From contig NC_090771.1 in the NCBI RefSeq assembly GCF_001761485.1, forward strand, positions 1,612,001 to 1,676,000: DNA of 64,000 nucleotides, given 5' to 3'. Source of the stretch: Yarrowia lipolytica (lineage: Eukaryota > Ascomycota > Dipodascomycetes > Dipodascales). A program made the position numbers and the translations under genes. The notes beneath the pieces are model-generated. The model was not told where the DNA came from and searched no databases. It saw nothing but the letters and a program-made list of their open reading frames with translations. Below, in pieces: positions 20,108-29,912 of the stretch (positions within the stretch are counted from its first letter, which is position 1; every line of letters begins with the position of its first letter).

Positions 20108-22624
20108 ATGTCAAAAGACTCATTTGCGGATCTGTGGACGCCCAAAACCGGCAAGGATGCGGCGTCCAAGCTATCGCTGGCTGAACGTCAAAAACAAGAG
20201 GCTGCTAAGAAAGCTGAGCAGGCCAAACAATGGTCTGGTCTGGACTACCTGGGCGGAGGCATTGGAGGGGGCAGTACGGGCTCCAGTGGACTCGTGAGAG
20301 GACCTATTTCGAGCACGAACACAGGCTCATCGAGCTTGAGTGCAAACAATACCTCTCGACCTACTGACCTTCTTGCTGCCGGCCCCACAGCCTCTGCACG
20401 AGCCAAGGCAGGTAACCTGACTGCCGACAACACGGGCTCCAGTAACCCGTTCATGCCTACTTTCAAGATCATCGAGGACGAGCGATTCGAGCAGAAAGTG
20501 CCTGTTCCCAAGGACCCTTTTGATCTAATGGATCTCGGCATGTCTGCTCCACTGGGTAACAACACCACCCAGACCACCTCAAATACGTCTCAGAAGAACA
20601 ACACAATCGAAGAGGAAGATGATCCATTTGCTGTTTTCAATCAACCGGTCAAGAAGGACCCCGAGCCTGAACGACAGCACGAAAGAAAACCCGAACGACA
20701 GCCCAAGCCTCGATCAAGAGCCGAGCTCCAGCCTAAACCTGCGTACAAGCCCGAGAGAACATCAACTCCTGGAGGAGACAAGGCTGTAGCAGAACTCGTA
20801 GATATGGGGTTTTCTACAGACCAGGCTTCTGCAGCTCTGGCTCTTACTCCTACCGGAAAGGAGGTCGCCATGGCCATTGACATTATCATGAAACAGGCCC
20901 ATGCAGCCGCCAAGGGAGAAACTTACGTGCCTCCTTCCGCCCAGAAGAAGCAGGAACAGCACCGTCAGTCGCGACAAGCTCGTCCGACTACACGTGACGA
21001 ACCCACCGACGAGTGGGAGCGGCAGTCCAGAATGCAAGACTCGTCTTCTAGCAGATCCAGCCGGTCCAGGGATCCGTTCGGAGGAGAGAACGAAGACATG
21101 TTTTCTGACGCATCCAAGGTCGCTTCCCAGCTGGGAGCACAGTTTATGTCTAAGGCTGGCTCTCTGTGGTCCGTGGGGCGAAAGAACCTCGCTAAGGCCG
21201 TGGAGAACTACCAGGGAGGAAGCCGGGGTACTAATGCTGCCGATGGATCTCCTGCTTGGATGAAGGATGCCAAACAGTACGAGGAGGACCGAGGATTCAA
21301 AGACTCATACCAGCCTATGGGCGAGTCGTTCAAGGATTCTGATGATAGCGACGATGACGACCACGGTGAGGAGGAACACGTTAGACCTCCTCCTAGACAG
21401 TCAAGACCCCCTCCTAGGGAGACCAGACAGGCTCCCAGACAGACTCCTCCACCTTCGAATGGAAAATTCAAATTCAATGATGACGAAGAAACCATCGCTC
21501 CTCGACGAAGACGTCCTGAACCTAAAGAGACCCCTACTTCTGTAGCTAAGGAGACTCCCGAGCAAGCGCCTGCTCTCGTTGGAGATCTCTGGGATGCTCC
21601 TGCTCCTACTGCGCCTGCCCAGAAAATCGCTACCTCGTCTGCCCCTAACGGCGGCGCGTCTCTTATTGGTTCTACTTCTTCCTCTTCCGCTGCCTCTATC
21701 AATCGACCCCATGTGGCCGTCTCTTCCATGGCTATGGAGATGGTCTCTGATGGACGAGAGAAGGGCGCTGAGGCCGTGAAGCAGGGCTCTTACGATATTG
21801 CTCTGGAACACTACAACCAGGCACTTGCCAACGTGCCCTCTCCTCATACTCTGCGAGCCCTTCTGCTGTCCAACCGTGCTTTCTGTCACCTTAAGGCTGG
21901 AGATGCCAAGGCTGCCATTGTTGACTCTGAGGAGGGCATCACCATCATCGGACCCAGTCTTGGTGTTGGGGAGGAGGTTGAGCCTGGCAAGTCTCTTCAG
22001 GAGATTTGGTCCAAGTTGGTGATGCGGAAGGCTGAGGGTCTGGAGCATCAGGAGAAGCATCAACAGGCCCTGGACCAATGGACGTTGCTGGTGAGCAAGG
22101 GATTCACCACGAAGCTTGTCATGGATGGTAAGCGACGATGCCAGATGATTTTAACCCCCAAGTCTGCTCCTAAGACTGCTCCTAAGACTGCAAAGCCTGC
22201 TGTTAGACCTACTGCCAAGCCTGCGTCGTCTGCACCCACTCCAGCAGGCAAGTACGAGAACCTTGATCGTGTACGGGCCAGCCATGCCAAGATCGCCAAG
22301 GAAGAGGCCGAGAAAGCTGCTCTGGGCGATGTCGTTGCTGTCAAGATTGAGACGTGGCGATCCGGCAACGAGGACAACCTGCGTGCGCTTCTGGCCACCC
22401 TGGACACTGTTCTGTGGCCCGAGGTGGGATGGAAAAAGATCACCGTGGCTGATTTGGTGGTCAACAAAAAGGTGAAAATCAACTACATGAAGGCTGTGGC
22501 CAAGACTCATCCCGACAAGATATCGGCAGATACTCCTACCGAGAAGAAGATGATTGCCAATGGAGTCTTCATCACGTTAAACAAGGCGTGGGATAGCTTC
22601 AAGGTGCAAAACAACATGTCTTAA
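20108..22624 (+). CDS. SWA2: Swa2, auxilin-like J-protein
   Basis: Swa2 recruits Hsp70 to strip clathrin from vesicles (family knowledge). The 838-residue protein has the full auxilin-like order: an N-terminal disordered part with short clathrin or adaptor motifs (FADLW at 6-10, DPFDLMDLG, DDPFAVF and a later GDLWDAP), a UBA domain at about 224-265 (AVAELVDMGFSTDQA), a TPR block at about 545-620 (GAEAVKQGSYDIALEHYNQAL), and a C-terminal J domain with the HPD tripeptide at 801-803. I choose the ATG at 20108 for its context CACCATGTC and because the N-terminus then begins with the FADLW motif; an in-frame ATG at 19877 would add 77 residues of no evident protein character. Confidence 0.92.
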   Translation: MSKDSFADLWTPKTGKDAASKLSLAERQKQEAAKKAEQAKQWSGLDYLGGGIGGGSTGSSGLVRGPISSTNTGSSSLSANNTSRPTDLLAAGPTASARAKAGNLTADNTGSSNPFMPTFKIIEDERFEQKVPVPKDPFDLMDLGMSAPLGNNTTQTTSNTSQKNNTIEEEDDPFAVFNQPVKKDPEPERQHERKPERQPKPRSRAELQPKPAYKPERTSTPGGDKAVAELVDMGFSTDQASAALALTPTGKEVAMAIDIIMKQAHAAAKGETYVPPSAQKKQEQHRQSRQARPTTRDEPTDEWERQSRMQDSSSSRSSRSRDPFGGENEDMFSDASKVASQLGAQFMSKAGSLWSVGRKNLAKAVENYQGGSRGTNAADGSPAWMKDAKQYEEDRGFKDSYQPMGESFKDSDDSDDDDHGEEEHVRPPPRQSRPPPRETRQAPRQTPPPSNGKFKFNDDEETIAPRRRRPEPKETPTSVAKETPEQAPALVGDLWDAPAPTAPAQKIATSSAPNGGASLIGSTSSSSAASINRPHVAVSSMAMEMVSDGREKGAEAVKQGSYDIALEHYNQALANVPSPHTLRALLLSNRAFCHLKAGDAKAAIVDSEEGITIIGPSLGVGEEVEPGKSLQEIWSKLVMRKAEGLEHQEKHQQALDQWTLLVSKGFTTKLVMDGKRRCQMILTPKSAPKTAPKTAKPAVRPTAKPASSAPTPAGKYENLDRVRASHAKIAKEEAEKAALGDVVAVKIETWRSGNEDNLRALLATLDTVLWPEVGWKKITVADLVVNKKVKINYMKAVAKTHPDKISADTPTEKKMIANGVFITLNKAWDSFKVQNNMS

Positions 22625-24478
22625 TGAGCACCGAGATATAAGCGCCACCACTGCTCTTGCATTATAATTCCGAAACGGATAATACATGTACAGCCGAGGC
22701 AAGTTGTCCAGGCTTTCAATGGTCTCGATGTACGTCGTAGTTGATGCGCGTAGTCTGTACATACAAGTACAGGCTGTATACCTGCCGTAGACTTGCCGTT
22801 CATTGCTATTAATATTCGGAATTAACGCAGTTAGGGATACAATCCGCCAACAAGGTGAACACTTATACATATAACACGTTGGAATAGGGTTGATGCAGGT
22901 TGTGTAAAAGTACTAAATAAACGATCAGCTACTTGTAGGATGCCGTAGGTTGACGGCTTCTCTGGTACGACAGTGTGTGTACCTTGGCAGAGAGGTACAC
23001 AGAGTATGGACTGGTAGGCTCTTGCTTGCTACAAATGGGAATATACACCACCTATAAATGAAGTGCTGTCGCCAACAAGATACTGCGATATTGCTTAACT
23101 CAAGGTCTCATGGCTATTTATGTGGCGTCTACTTCCCTCTTAGGCTTGACAGACGACGGGACGGAGAAAATCCCGATAGTTGCAAACAAAAACATGTGGC
23201 CCTTAAGGCATACTCAGGAAGGTATAAGGGAGGGTGTTTAGGAGTTTGATAAACCGTCGATCTAATGAAATGGCCCAAAGAGGTGAATCTAGAGTAGGTG
23301 GTATGTACTCGTACTGTACTTGTACATACTGTGCCGTGCGCCTTCTGTCTCATAGTCTCGAGAGCATAATAATGCTAGGGTATCTACCGTGCTGTACTCG
23401 TAGCGGGGGAGACGTTGTGGGTCATTGAAACGATTCGGACTTGAAGTTGATAGAATGGAGAGAAGCTCTTGGTATCCCGAATTAATTATTCACATGGCTC
23501 TCTTGAGCCATTCGTTGATAAGCACAGCCACTTGTTTCGGTCCATCCACCTCATTTAAGCCTTCGCTTAACTCTAACTGCGATGAGGTACATCATAAGAG
23601 CGGATGTTTCGCTGCATAGCGGCTTTTCAGCTTGCGGGATTAGGGAATTTTCCTCTGGGTGAAACAAAATGGTCACGCCGCAGCTCAGGCGCTGCATCGG
23701 AATGTCGGCCATAAATTGAACCAAAATTCCGTTCGTTCATCACTTCATGCAGGTTTGTTGCATTTGACAGATAACGGTTCTAACCGAGATGAGATGATGG
23801 AACTAATGGGAGCGTTCTAGGACGATATGGAGACAACCAGAGATCAGATAAAACCAACTACATGCCCCCGGTCAACGGCTCATCTATAATACACATCCTA
23901 TTACACAGTACCTTGTACTTGTACGGACGCCTTTAGATTGAGGACGCATAAATTTATAGTTCCATCTATAACACACATGTACAGTCCGCATGTGTGTAAA
24001 GTGAAAGAAACGGGAAGCCAATCAGTGAAGACGAAGAGAGAAATTGAGCACTCTCTTACGACATAAGGTCTTGCCTGGATCCCCACCCTCCTGCTGGACT
24101 ACCCCTAAACCACTCACTACAAGTACGAGTAGCGTATCTCCTCCAAACTCAGAAGACCTAATAGAGTTGCATTGCTGTGGCGGCCGACAATCTTCATCTC
24201 TTCAGACCATTCAAAGGGACAAGCCAGCCTTACTGGAAATAAAGTCTCCGACGAGGCCTGGGGATTCAAGCTCTGGCACGTACTTCTACACCTCTTTGTG
24301 TTCACATGTACGGTTCTGTGGTGTGCTTCTTACCAAGAGAAACTACAAGAATTGTAGATATCCCTAGGTGTGTCGATGATTGTGGCATTGGTTGCCTGAT
24401 ACAATGCAACAGTAAATAAGAGAAAAGGAGAACATAATTCAAAAATGCATTGCTAGTTAGCGATAAATATTGTGGGCA
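22625..24478. other. Long convergent intergenic region, no gene seen
   Basis: Unusually long (1.85 kb) for a gap between two 3' ends. It contains GTAC-word clusters (22741-22770, 23301-23335 and 23905-23925). Frames longer than 60 codons here start at TTG or GTG and show no protein character. A lineage-specific RNA gene cannot be excluded. Confidence 0.45.
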
Positions 24479-25579
24479 CTATTGGTCGAGGAAGTGGGCC
24501 TCCACTCCAGCAGACTCTTCGTACTGGCATGCAGACACTATGGTCTTACCGAACGTCTTACCAACCCACATTTCAGTTGCTCCAGTAGCCACCTTTCCCA
24601 GTAGATCTCCAGTATCGGTCGACCAGATGCAGATTCCCGTGTCGGAGGCGGTGATGGTGGTTTTGTCGGATGTGCTCAGAACCTGACCTCCAGTTTGAAG
24701 CAGCTCTTCGTGAGAGATAATTTTTAGCAACTCAGCAGATCCACAGTCCCAAATGAACAAGCAACCGTTGGATCCAACACAGGCGAGTTCGTTGCCCATT
24801 TCGTCGAGCTTGAAACTCATTTGGCCGGTCAGAGTATGCTGAAGAGACCCGTCTCGCAGGTCCCAGATTTTGACAATGTTGTTTTGATCACCCGTTATGA
24901 GTCTCATGTTTTTGGAATCCAGAGCAATGTCTTTGACGGCCGCTTTGTGGCCTGTGAGTACGTATTTCTGCTTCTCTGAGCGAGTCTCCCATATTCTGAC
25001 AGTCATATCTGAAGATCCAGATACCACAAACTTGTTGTCTGCTCTCAGTACAGTAACTGTCTCAGAGTGTCCATTTTCCAGTGGAGTGGAGATGAATTGC
25101 CCCTTGTTGTTCTCCTTTCCTAGTCTGACAGTGGTATCTGTAGATCCCGAGACCACGCTTCCGTTGTCAATCATCTTAACACAAGTGACTTCTCCAGTGT
25201 GTCCTATGACCACCTTGGGTTTAATATCGGGCAAAGGGACAGGCAGCGAGGTGGCCAGCTGGTCAACGTTGCTGTGGTCGCATTCGGCAAAGTAAATGTT
25301 GATGTTGGTGTCCTTGGAGCCCGTTACACACACATTTTCAATCAGGTCAAGGCAGGTGACAGGCTGGGTATGGCCCTGGAGATTAGTCATGAGCTTTCCA
25401 GTTTTCGAGTGGAACGCGCTCACGATGTTGCTGTTCTCCAGCGAGACGCACATATGGGCGTCGTTGAAGACGACGTCGCGAACCACGAATCGGGGACGCA
25501 GTGGGATGAAAATGTGAGGATGCGACGTCGGGGTGTATTTGGCGGCCTCCTCGTCATTGGGTCGGGCACGGTGGCGCAT
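24479..25579 (-). CDS. WD40-repeat protein, function unassigned
   Basis: A 366-residue protein that is nearly all WD40 propeller. Repeats are visible as LQGHTQPVTCLDLIE with VTGSKDTNINIY, IGHTGEVTCVKMID with VSGSTDTTVRLG, ENGHSETVTVLRAD with VSGSSDMTVRIWE, LTGHKAAVKDIALD with ITGDQNNIVKIWDL, a weaker one ending LFIWDCGSA, and a final one with ITASDTGICIWS. There is no F-box, LisH or other partner domain, so the job is likely scaffolding and cannot be named. The N-terminus (MRHRARPNDEEAAKY) is charged. The start is the first ATG in frame. I did not recognise an orthologue. Confidence 0.8.
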   Translation of the reverse strand: MRHRARPNDEEAAKYTPTSHPHIFIPLRPRFVVRDVVFNDAHMCVSLENSNIVSAFHSKTGKLMTNLQGHTQPVTCLDLIENVCVTGSKDTNINIYFAECDHSNVDQLATSLPVPLPDIKPKVVIGHTGEVTCVKMIDNGSVVSGSTDTTVRLGKENNKGQFISTPLENGHSETVTVLRADNKFVVSGSSDMTVRIWETRSEKQKYVLTGHKAAVKDIALDSKNMRLITGDQNNIVKIWDLRDGSLQHTLTGQMSFKLDEMGNELACVGSNGCLFIWDCGSAELLKIISHEELLQTGGQVLSTSDKTTITASDTGICIWSTDTGDLLGKVATGATEMWVGKTFGKTIVSACQYEESAGVEAHFLDQ

Positions 25580-27391
25580 TTGGGGTTGTGAAGAGTAGAC
25601 AATGTTGGATGGGATGTGGAATCATAAAATACAAACTGCAGAGCTTTTGTTTTGTGTTTTTTTCTCTTCATCTGACTATGAGCTGAGTTGGCCAGGAAGG
25701 TCGGGTTGAGATTTAAGACGCTTAAGCTTTAGTCGTGCAGTGCAGAATGGAAGGGAAAAAACCCAAGAGAAGCTCAGCGGGAGAAGGGTTCCTTCAGCGA
25801 AGCAGACGCCAGGCAGGACAAAAAGAAGGGACAAAACAGGCCCTAAAAGTTTGGGGAAAACCTTGGGGGAGGAAAATTAATCGCCCAGACTGAAACTGCC
25901 CCGGGAAGAGTGAAAACATGTCAGACATCAGCCCATAATTGGTTTCTCTCAAGGAGAGGGGATGAGATGAGGAGTCCTGATTTATGTACACGCAAGGCTG
26001 GTACTGTACTCGCTCGTACCTGGTGTGCTTACTTGGCAAACAAGCTCATGGACAGCTTCCCATTGTATGTACAGTCCATACGATACTGAAATGTACAGTA
26101 CTGGTATTGTATTTGTACTGTACATCCAGTACCAGTTCACGCACTGAAAACTCCAGAAACCTGTTGGGCTTACATGGCTCTATAACGGCCGTTGGGCACG
26201 GCCAACAAGACTGCTGCTTATCGTATCCGAGAGCACACATAACAACAGGGCACAGATCTACAGACAGAGGAGCAGCAGATATTTAGCGTACAGGTGCAGT
26301 ACGTATTGCTTGGAGGCAAATCAGGAGCGTCTCATTCACTATCTCACCCCCAAATTCCTCTTCTCTGTTCTCCAATAGAGTTCTTCTTCAGCCGCGTGTA
26401 CTGTTACTGTAACTCGTACCGGCAGGTACGAACATGTCCCAGTCGAGGGGAAGGGACAAAAAAACCAGTCAGCAAAATGGTGCATAGAACGCACACTTTT
26501 GCACGCAAGCATACAATAAAAGTCACCACTACTGTTTTTCCTTGGCCACTCAGTATGTACACGATCCGCAATAGCTATATATACCGTATAGTCTTTTTTC
26601 GAGTAAGAACCGTCTCAATATGAGGTTCAATTGCGAGAAAGGATGGTGTTTAGGCTCTTGGCTTTTGTCCGACTGAAAAACAAAAAGCTGGCAATGCACA
26701 ATTTCAACGTATAAGTAATGACTCAAAATGCGATACATGAAACGTAACAAACCAGCGCACAACCCACAAGGAGGTCACGTGACTCACAGTGTTTGCCACG
26801 CGCAAAAATCTTGAGTTCAAGCTTTTTCAAGTCCCATGATCTGTACCATCTGCATATCCCATGCATGAGATCGATAACACAACGGTTGGGACACTTTGTG
26901 GGCAGTGTCAAGCACACAATCGGCATGACTGGGTTATTTTTGATACGCATCTTTTTAGCAATGTTCGTTTACAGTATGTGATTGATTGGTGCTTTCCTCT
27001 TTTGGTTACTCCTTATAAATCACGCTCTCTCAATCTCCACAACAGTCTTTCATAAAATCTTAATTTCCACGATTGGATTTCACATGAAGCCCTAAAAACC
27101 AAGGCCTGACCATTGAGATCTCAATTGATAAGCATTGTTTGATGACGGGTGTTTCTTTTAAATGTGATGCTTAATCTATACAGCTGCCCTGTCTAACGAT
27201 GAGTTCAGTATTGCTACCCCTTGCGAGTATCTCGTGAGTTTACGTTCAACGGGATCTCTCTTGGAATTGCATTTACCCTCAGCTTATGTAATGTAATATA
27301 CTACAAGTACACGAAAAAACAAGAGTTCAATAACAAGTTTGTTCTGATAACTATATAACATCAAAGTTGTCACAGATAGCTCCTGTTCTAT
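25580..27391. other. Intergenic region, WD40 gene promoter side / TFB1 3' side
   Basis: Tandem minus-strand neighbours separated by 1.8 kb. It contains a dense GTAC-word cluster at 26064-26140 and the palindrome GTCACGTGAC at 26774-26783. A GTGAGTTTAC site near 27233 has no matching acceptor. No gene is seen. Confidence 0.45.
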
Positions 27392-29008
27392 TCATCCCCT
27401 CAATGCAATATCATACTCTTTCAGAGCATGGTGGATGGATGTCTTGACCGAAGCCATGGCACCTACGGCCAACTTGTGCTGCTGTTCATCTTTTACCTCG
27501 CCGACAGCAGCATCAATTCGCTTGATGCACTTGGCTAAACTGTTAGCCATGGAGCTGCACTCAGCAGAACCCTCCTGGAAGTTGTGCCAAAAGTGACGAA
27601 GAAATTCAATGGTCGTAGTGTGAACAACGAGAAGGTCATTGAGTACCTTGGGATCCATTAGACTCTCCTGTACAGTCTCCCACGAGCCTTTTTGTTGGTT
27701 CACAGCACCCTGGACATTGCCCCAAGCCTGTGCATAGTCAGCAGAGTAGTCATCATGAACTAGAGACGCCAGTGACACAGGATTGTCATACTGAGAATGC
27801 ACATACTCCTTACATGCCTCTGCATCCAATGGAGTCATATCCACGTCTCCATCACTGTCCTTCTTGTTGCCATTGGTATCGCTCTGTCTGACCTGCAAAG
27901 GAACATACTCCGCACCAGTCTCTCCCTGTAGATCAGCTAATGCAAGCGTTCCGTACTCCTTCTCGGCCAAGGGAGCTTCTGACTTTTGTGCCAGCCGTTC
28001 AGACAGTCGGTTGATGCTCTTTATGACACTTACCACATCTCTCCCCGACGATCCTGCTCTCATGGTCATGTCTGGCCGGTTTCCAAACGACTCTGAGCCT
28101 GCCTGAGAGTCGTTACCGCCGATGTCGACAAACCGATGCACCTTATCGGGCATTCCGGCGGCCAGTGCAGCCTCCTTATCGTACTCATCATCCAGGTATC
28201 TATCCATGAGTGGATCTGTTGGATCCTTGTGTGTGATTCTCTCTCCTCGAAGCTTCTTGAACAATCGAGATTGGAAAAATCGGGCCCAAAAATCAGACTC
28301 CTTGAGTCTGGGAACATTGTCGTCGTAGGCTGTCTGCACCACGGGATATTGGTCAAACATATCTTTGACCTTTTCAGGTGTAAGTTGCACATTGACTGTG
28401 TTATCTGAACCAGTAGTGGGTTTGATTGTAGACAAGACATTGTAAGGACCCTTCTTCTGGTTACTGGTCAATGCAAAGGCTCGCAGAAGATGCACTCGAA
28501 TGCTCCAGAACTCCTCAGGCTTAAGTCCTCCGTGGATCACTGTAGCTGCAAACACCTTACCCAGCTCCTTACTCTCTTTGAGGAGAGTCTGTTGCAGCTG
28601 AAAGTCCGCCAACAGACTCTTATCGTCCATGGCCACCTTCTTCTCTTCCTTTTTCGGTGGTGGAGTCGCTGTGGCGGGTGTAGATGAGCCATCTCCTGTT
28701 GCTGAAGGAGGTGGGTTGGAGGCCTCTCTTCTAGCTCTGGAAACTAATCCTTGAAGCACGTCTCGACACTCAATCATGGTACCTCGATTGGAAAAGGCAA
28801 ATGTCGAGGGATCATCGCCAGCGACGATTTTGAGCATGATTTTGGCCGAGTTTTCGGGTGTGGCCTGCAAGTTGGTGACATTGGCCAGGTTGACATTGAT
28901 GGGTGCTCGATCTCCACTAACGGGCGTCCACTCCAGCTTCTTGGTCTCTGCACTGATACTCAGCACGCCCAGCACCTTCTTGTTGGTCGCCTGAAACGTG
29001 TGTGACAT
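27392..29008 (-). CDS. TFB1: Tfb1, p62 subunit of TFIIH
   Basis: Core TFIIH subunit acting in RNA polymerase II initiation and nucleotide-excision repair in the nucleus (family knowledge). The 538-residue product opens MSHTFQATNKKVLGVLSI, the pleckstrin-homology-like domain of p62/Tfb1 (residues about 1-105, with LQATPENSAKIMLKI). Two BSD domains follow: one around LLADFQLQQTLLKESKELG to EEFWSIRVHLL, the second with the signature ESDFWARFFQSRLFKKL. The C-terminal helical region ends with a conserved-looking SIHHALKEYDIALRG. An upstream in-frame ATG at 29083 would add 25 residues of Asn/Thr-rich sequence; the MSH start agrees with yeast Tfb1, so I prefer 29008. It is divergent from SSZ1. Confidence 0.9.
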   Translation of the reverse strand: MSHTFQATNKKVLGVLSISAETKKLEWTPVSGDRAPINVNLANVTNLQATPENSAKIMLKIVAGDDPSTFAFSNRGTMIECRDVLQGLVSRARREASNPPPSATGDGSSTPATATPPPKKEEKKVAMDDKSLLADFQLQQTLLKESKELGKVFAATVIHGGLKPEEFWSIRVHLLRAFALTSNQKKGPYNVLSTIKPTTGSDNTVNVQLTPEKVKDMFDQYPVVQTAYDDNVPRLKESDFWARFFQSRLFKKLRGERITHKDPTDPLMDRYLDDEYDKEAALAAGMPDKVHRFVDIGGNDSQAGSESFGNRPDMTMRAGSSGRDVVSVIKSINRLSERLAQKSEAPLAEKEYGTLALADLQGETGAEYVPLQVRQSDTNGNKKDSDGDVDMTPLDAEACKEYVHSQYDNPVSLASLVHDDYSADYAQAWGNVQGAVNQQKGSWETVQESLMDPKVLNDLLVVHTTTIEFLRHFWHNFQEGSAECSSMANSLAKCIKRIDAAVGEVKDEQQHKLAVGAMASVKTSIHHALKEYDIALRG

Positions 29009-29912
29009 GGTGATTGTATCTGAATTAGGTGTACTTGTAGTGGGATTGTAGATGTTGATATGGGAGTTTGGAGCGTCATGCATGTCAAGTGTAAGTTAAG
29101 TGCGAAATGAACTAAAAGCTATCAGAGTTACTTCAAGCCCAACCAATGTACAGTATTAGGTTATTACATATACAGCAAAAAGTTATAATTTAAATGAATG
29201 TATATATGCAGAAAAAATATATAATATAATATAAAAGAACTACTGTAATGGTATGTATAATGGGGGTAAAAAGGGGAAGATTCGAGTATGAGAATCGGTG
29301 CAATGGACAATAATACCATGTACTGTAGTAATCATGGCAAAAGCTACTGTACCCCCATCGCACTTTAACCATCTTTTTTTATGGACAGACCTGATGGATG
29401 TTTATTCGGAAGCTCACAGGAAGACTGCTGGTAAGAATCTTCTTACAAGTACAGTAGCATACTGACATCACTTACGGATAAGAAGAAAAATAAACTGCTC
29501 TACTCTCCATTCTCTATCTTCAGAACCACCAACTAAAAACCTCTTGTCAGATCACCCAAACACCCACCCCTATCTTCTCCAATCCCTCCCACCAAGCCAC
29601 AACTCATAATGTCTATATAGATCACACCTTGGAGCTGGACTACTGTAAAGAGATACAGCAAACATTAGCGATCATGAGTGCCGCCAAAGTGAGGAAAATA
29701 ACACACAAATATAACATTTATACATATCCAGCTGAACTCCCCGCATGTATCTAATTGTCCCCAGAAACACCACCCTTGGTCCACGTGCATGATGCCCATC
29801 CCAACCAACTGTTTGTCCGCCCTAACCCTATGAAAAATTGACTATCAAATAATTTTAACCACAAGCGGGCAAATCCATATACATCTACTGTTACCAACAC
29901 AGAACACACAAC
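29009..29912. other. Divergent intergenic region TFB1 / SSZ1
   Basis: Shared 0.9 kb upstream region. It includes an AT-rich block (29180-29240) and, nearer SSZ1, a pyrimidine-rich stretch at about 29520-29600 followed by CTATATAG. No gene is seen. Confidence 0.45.
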
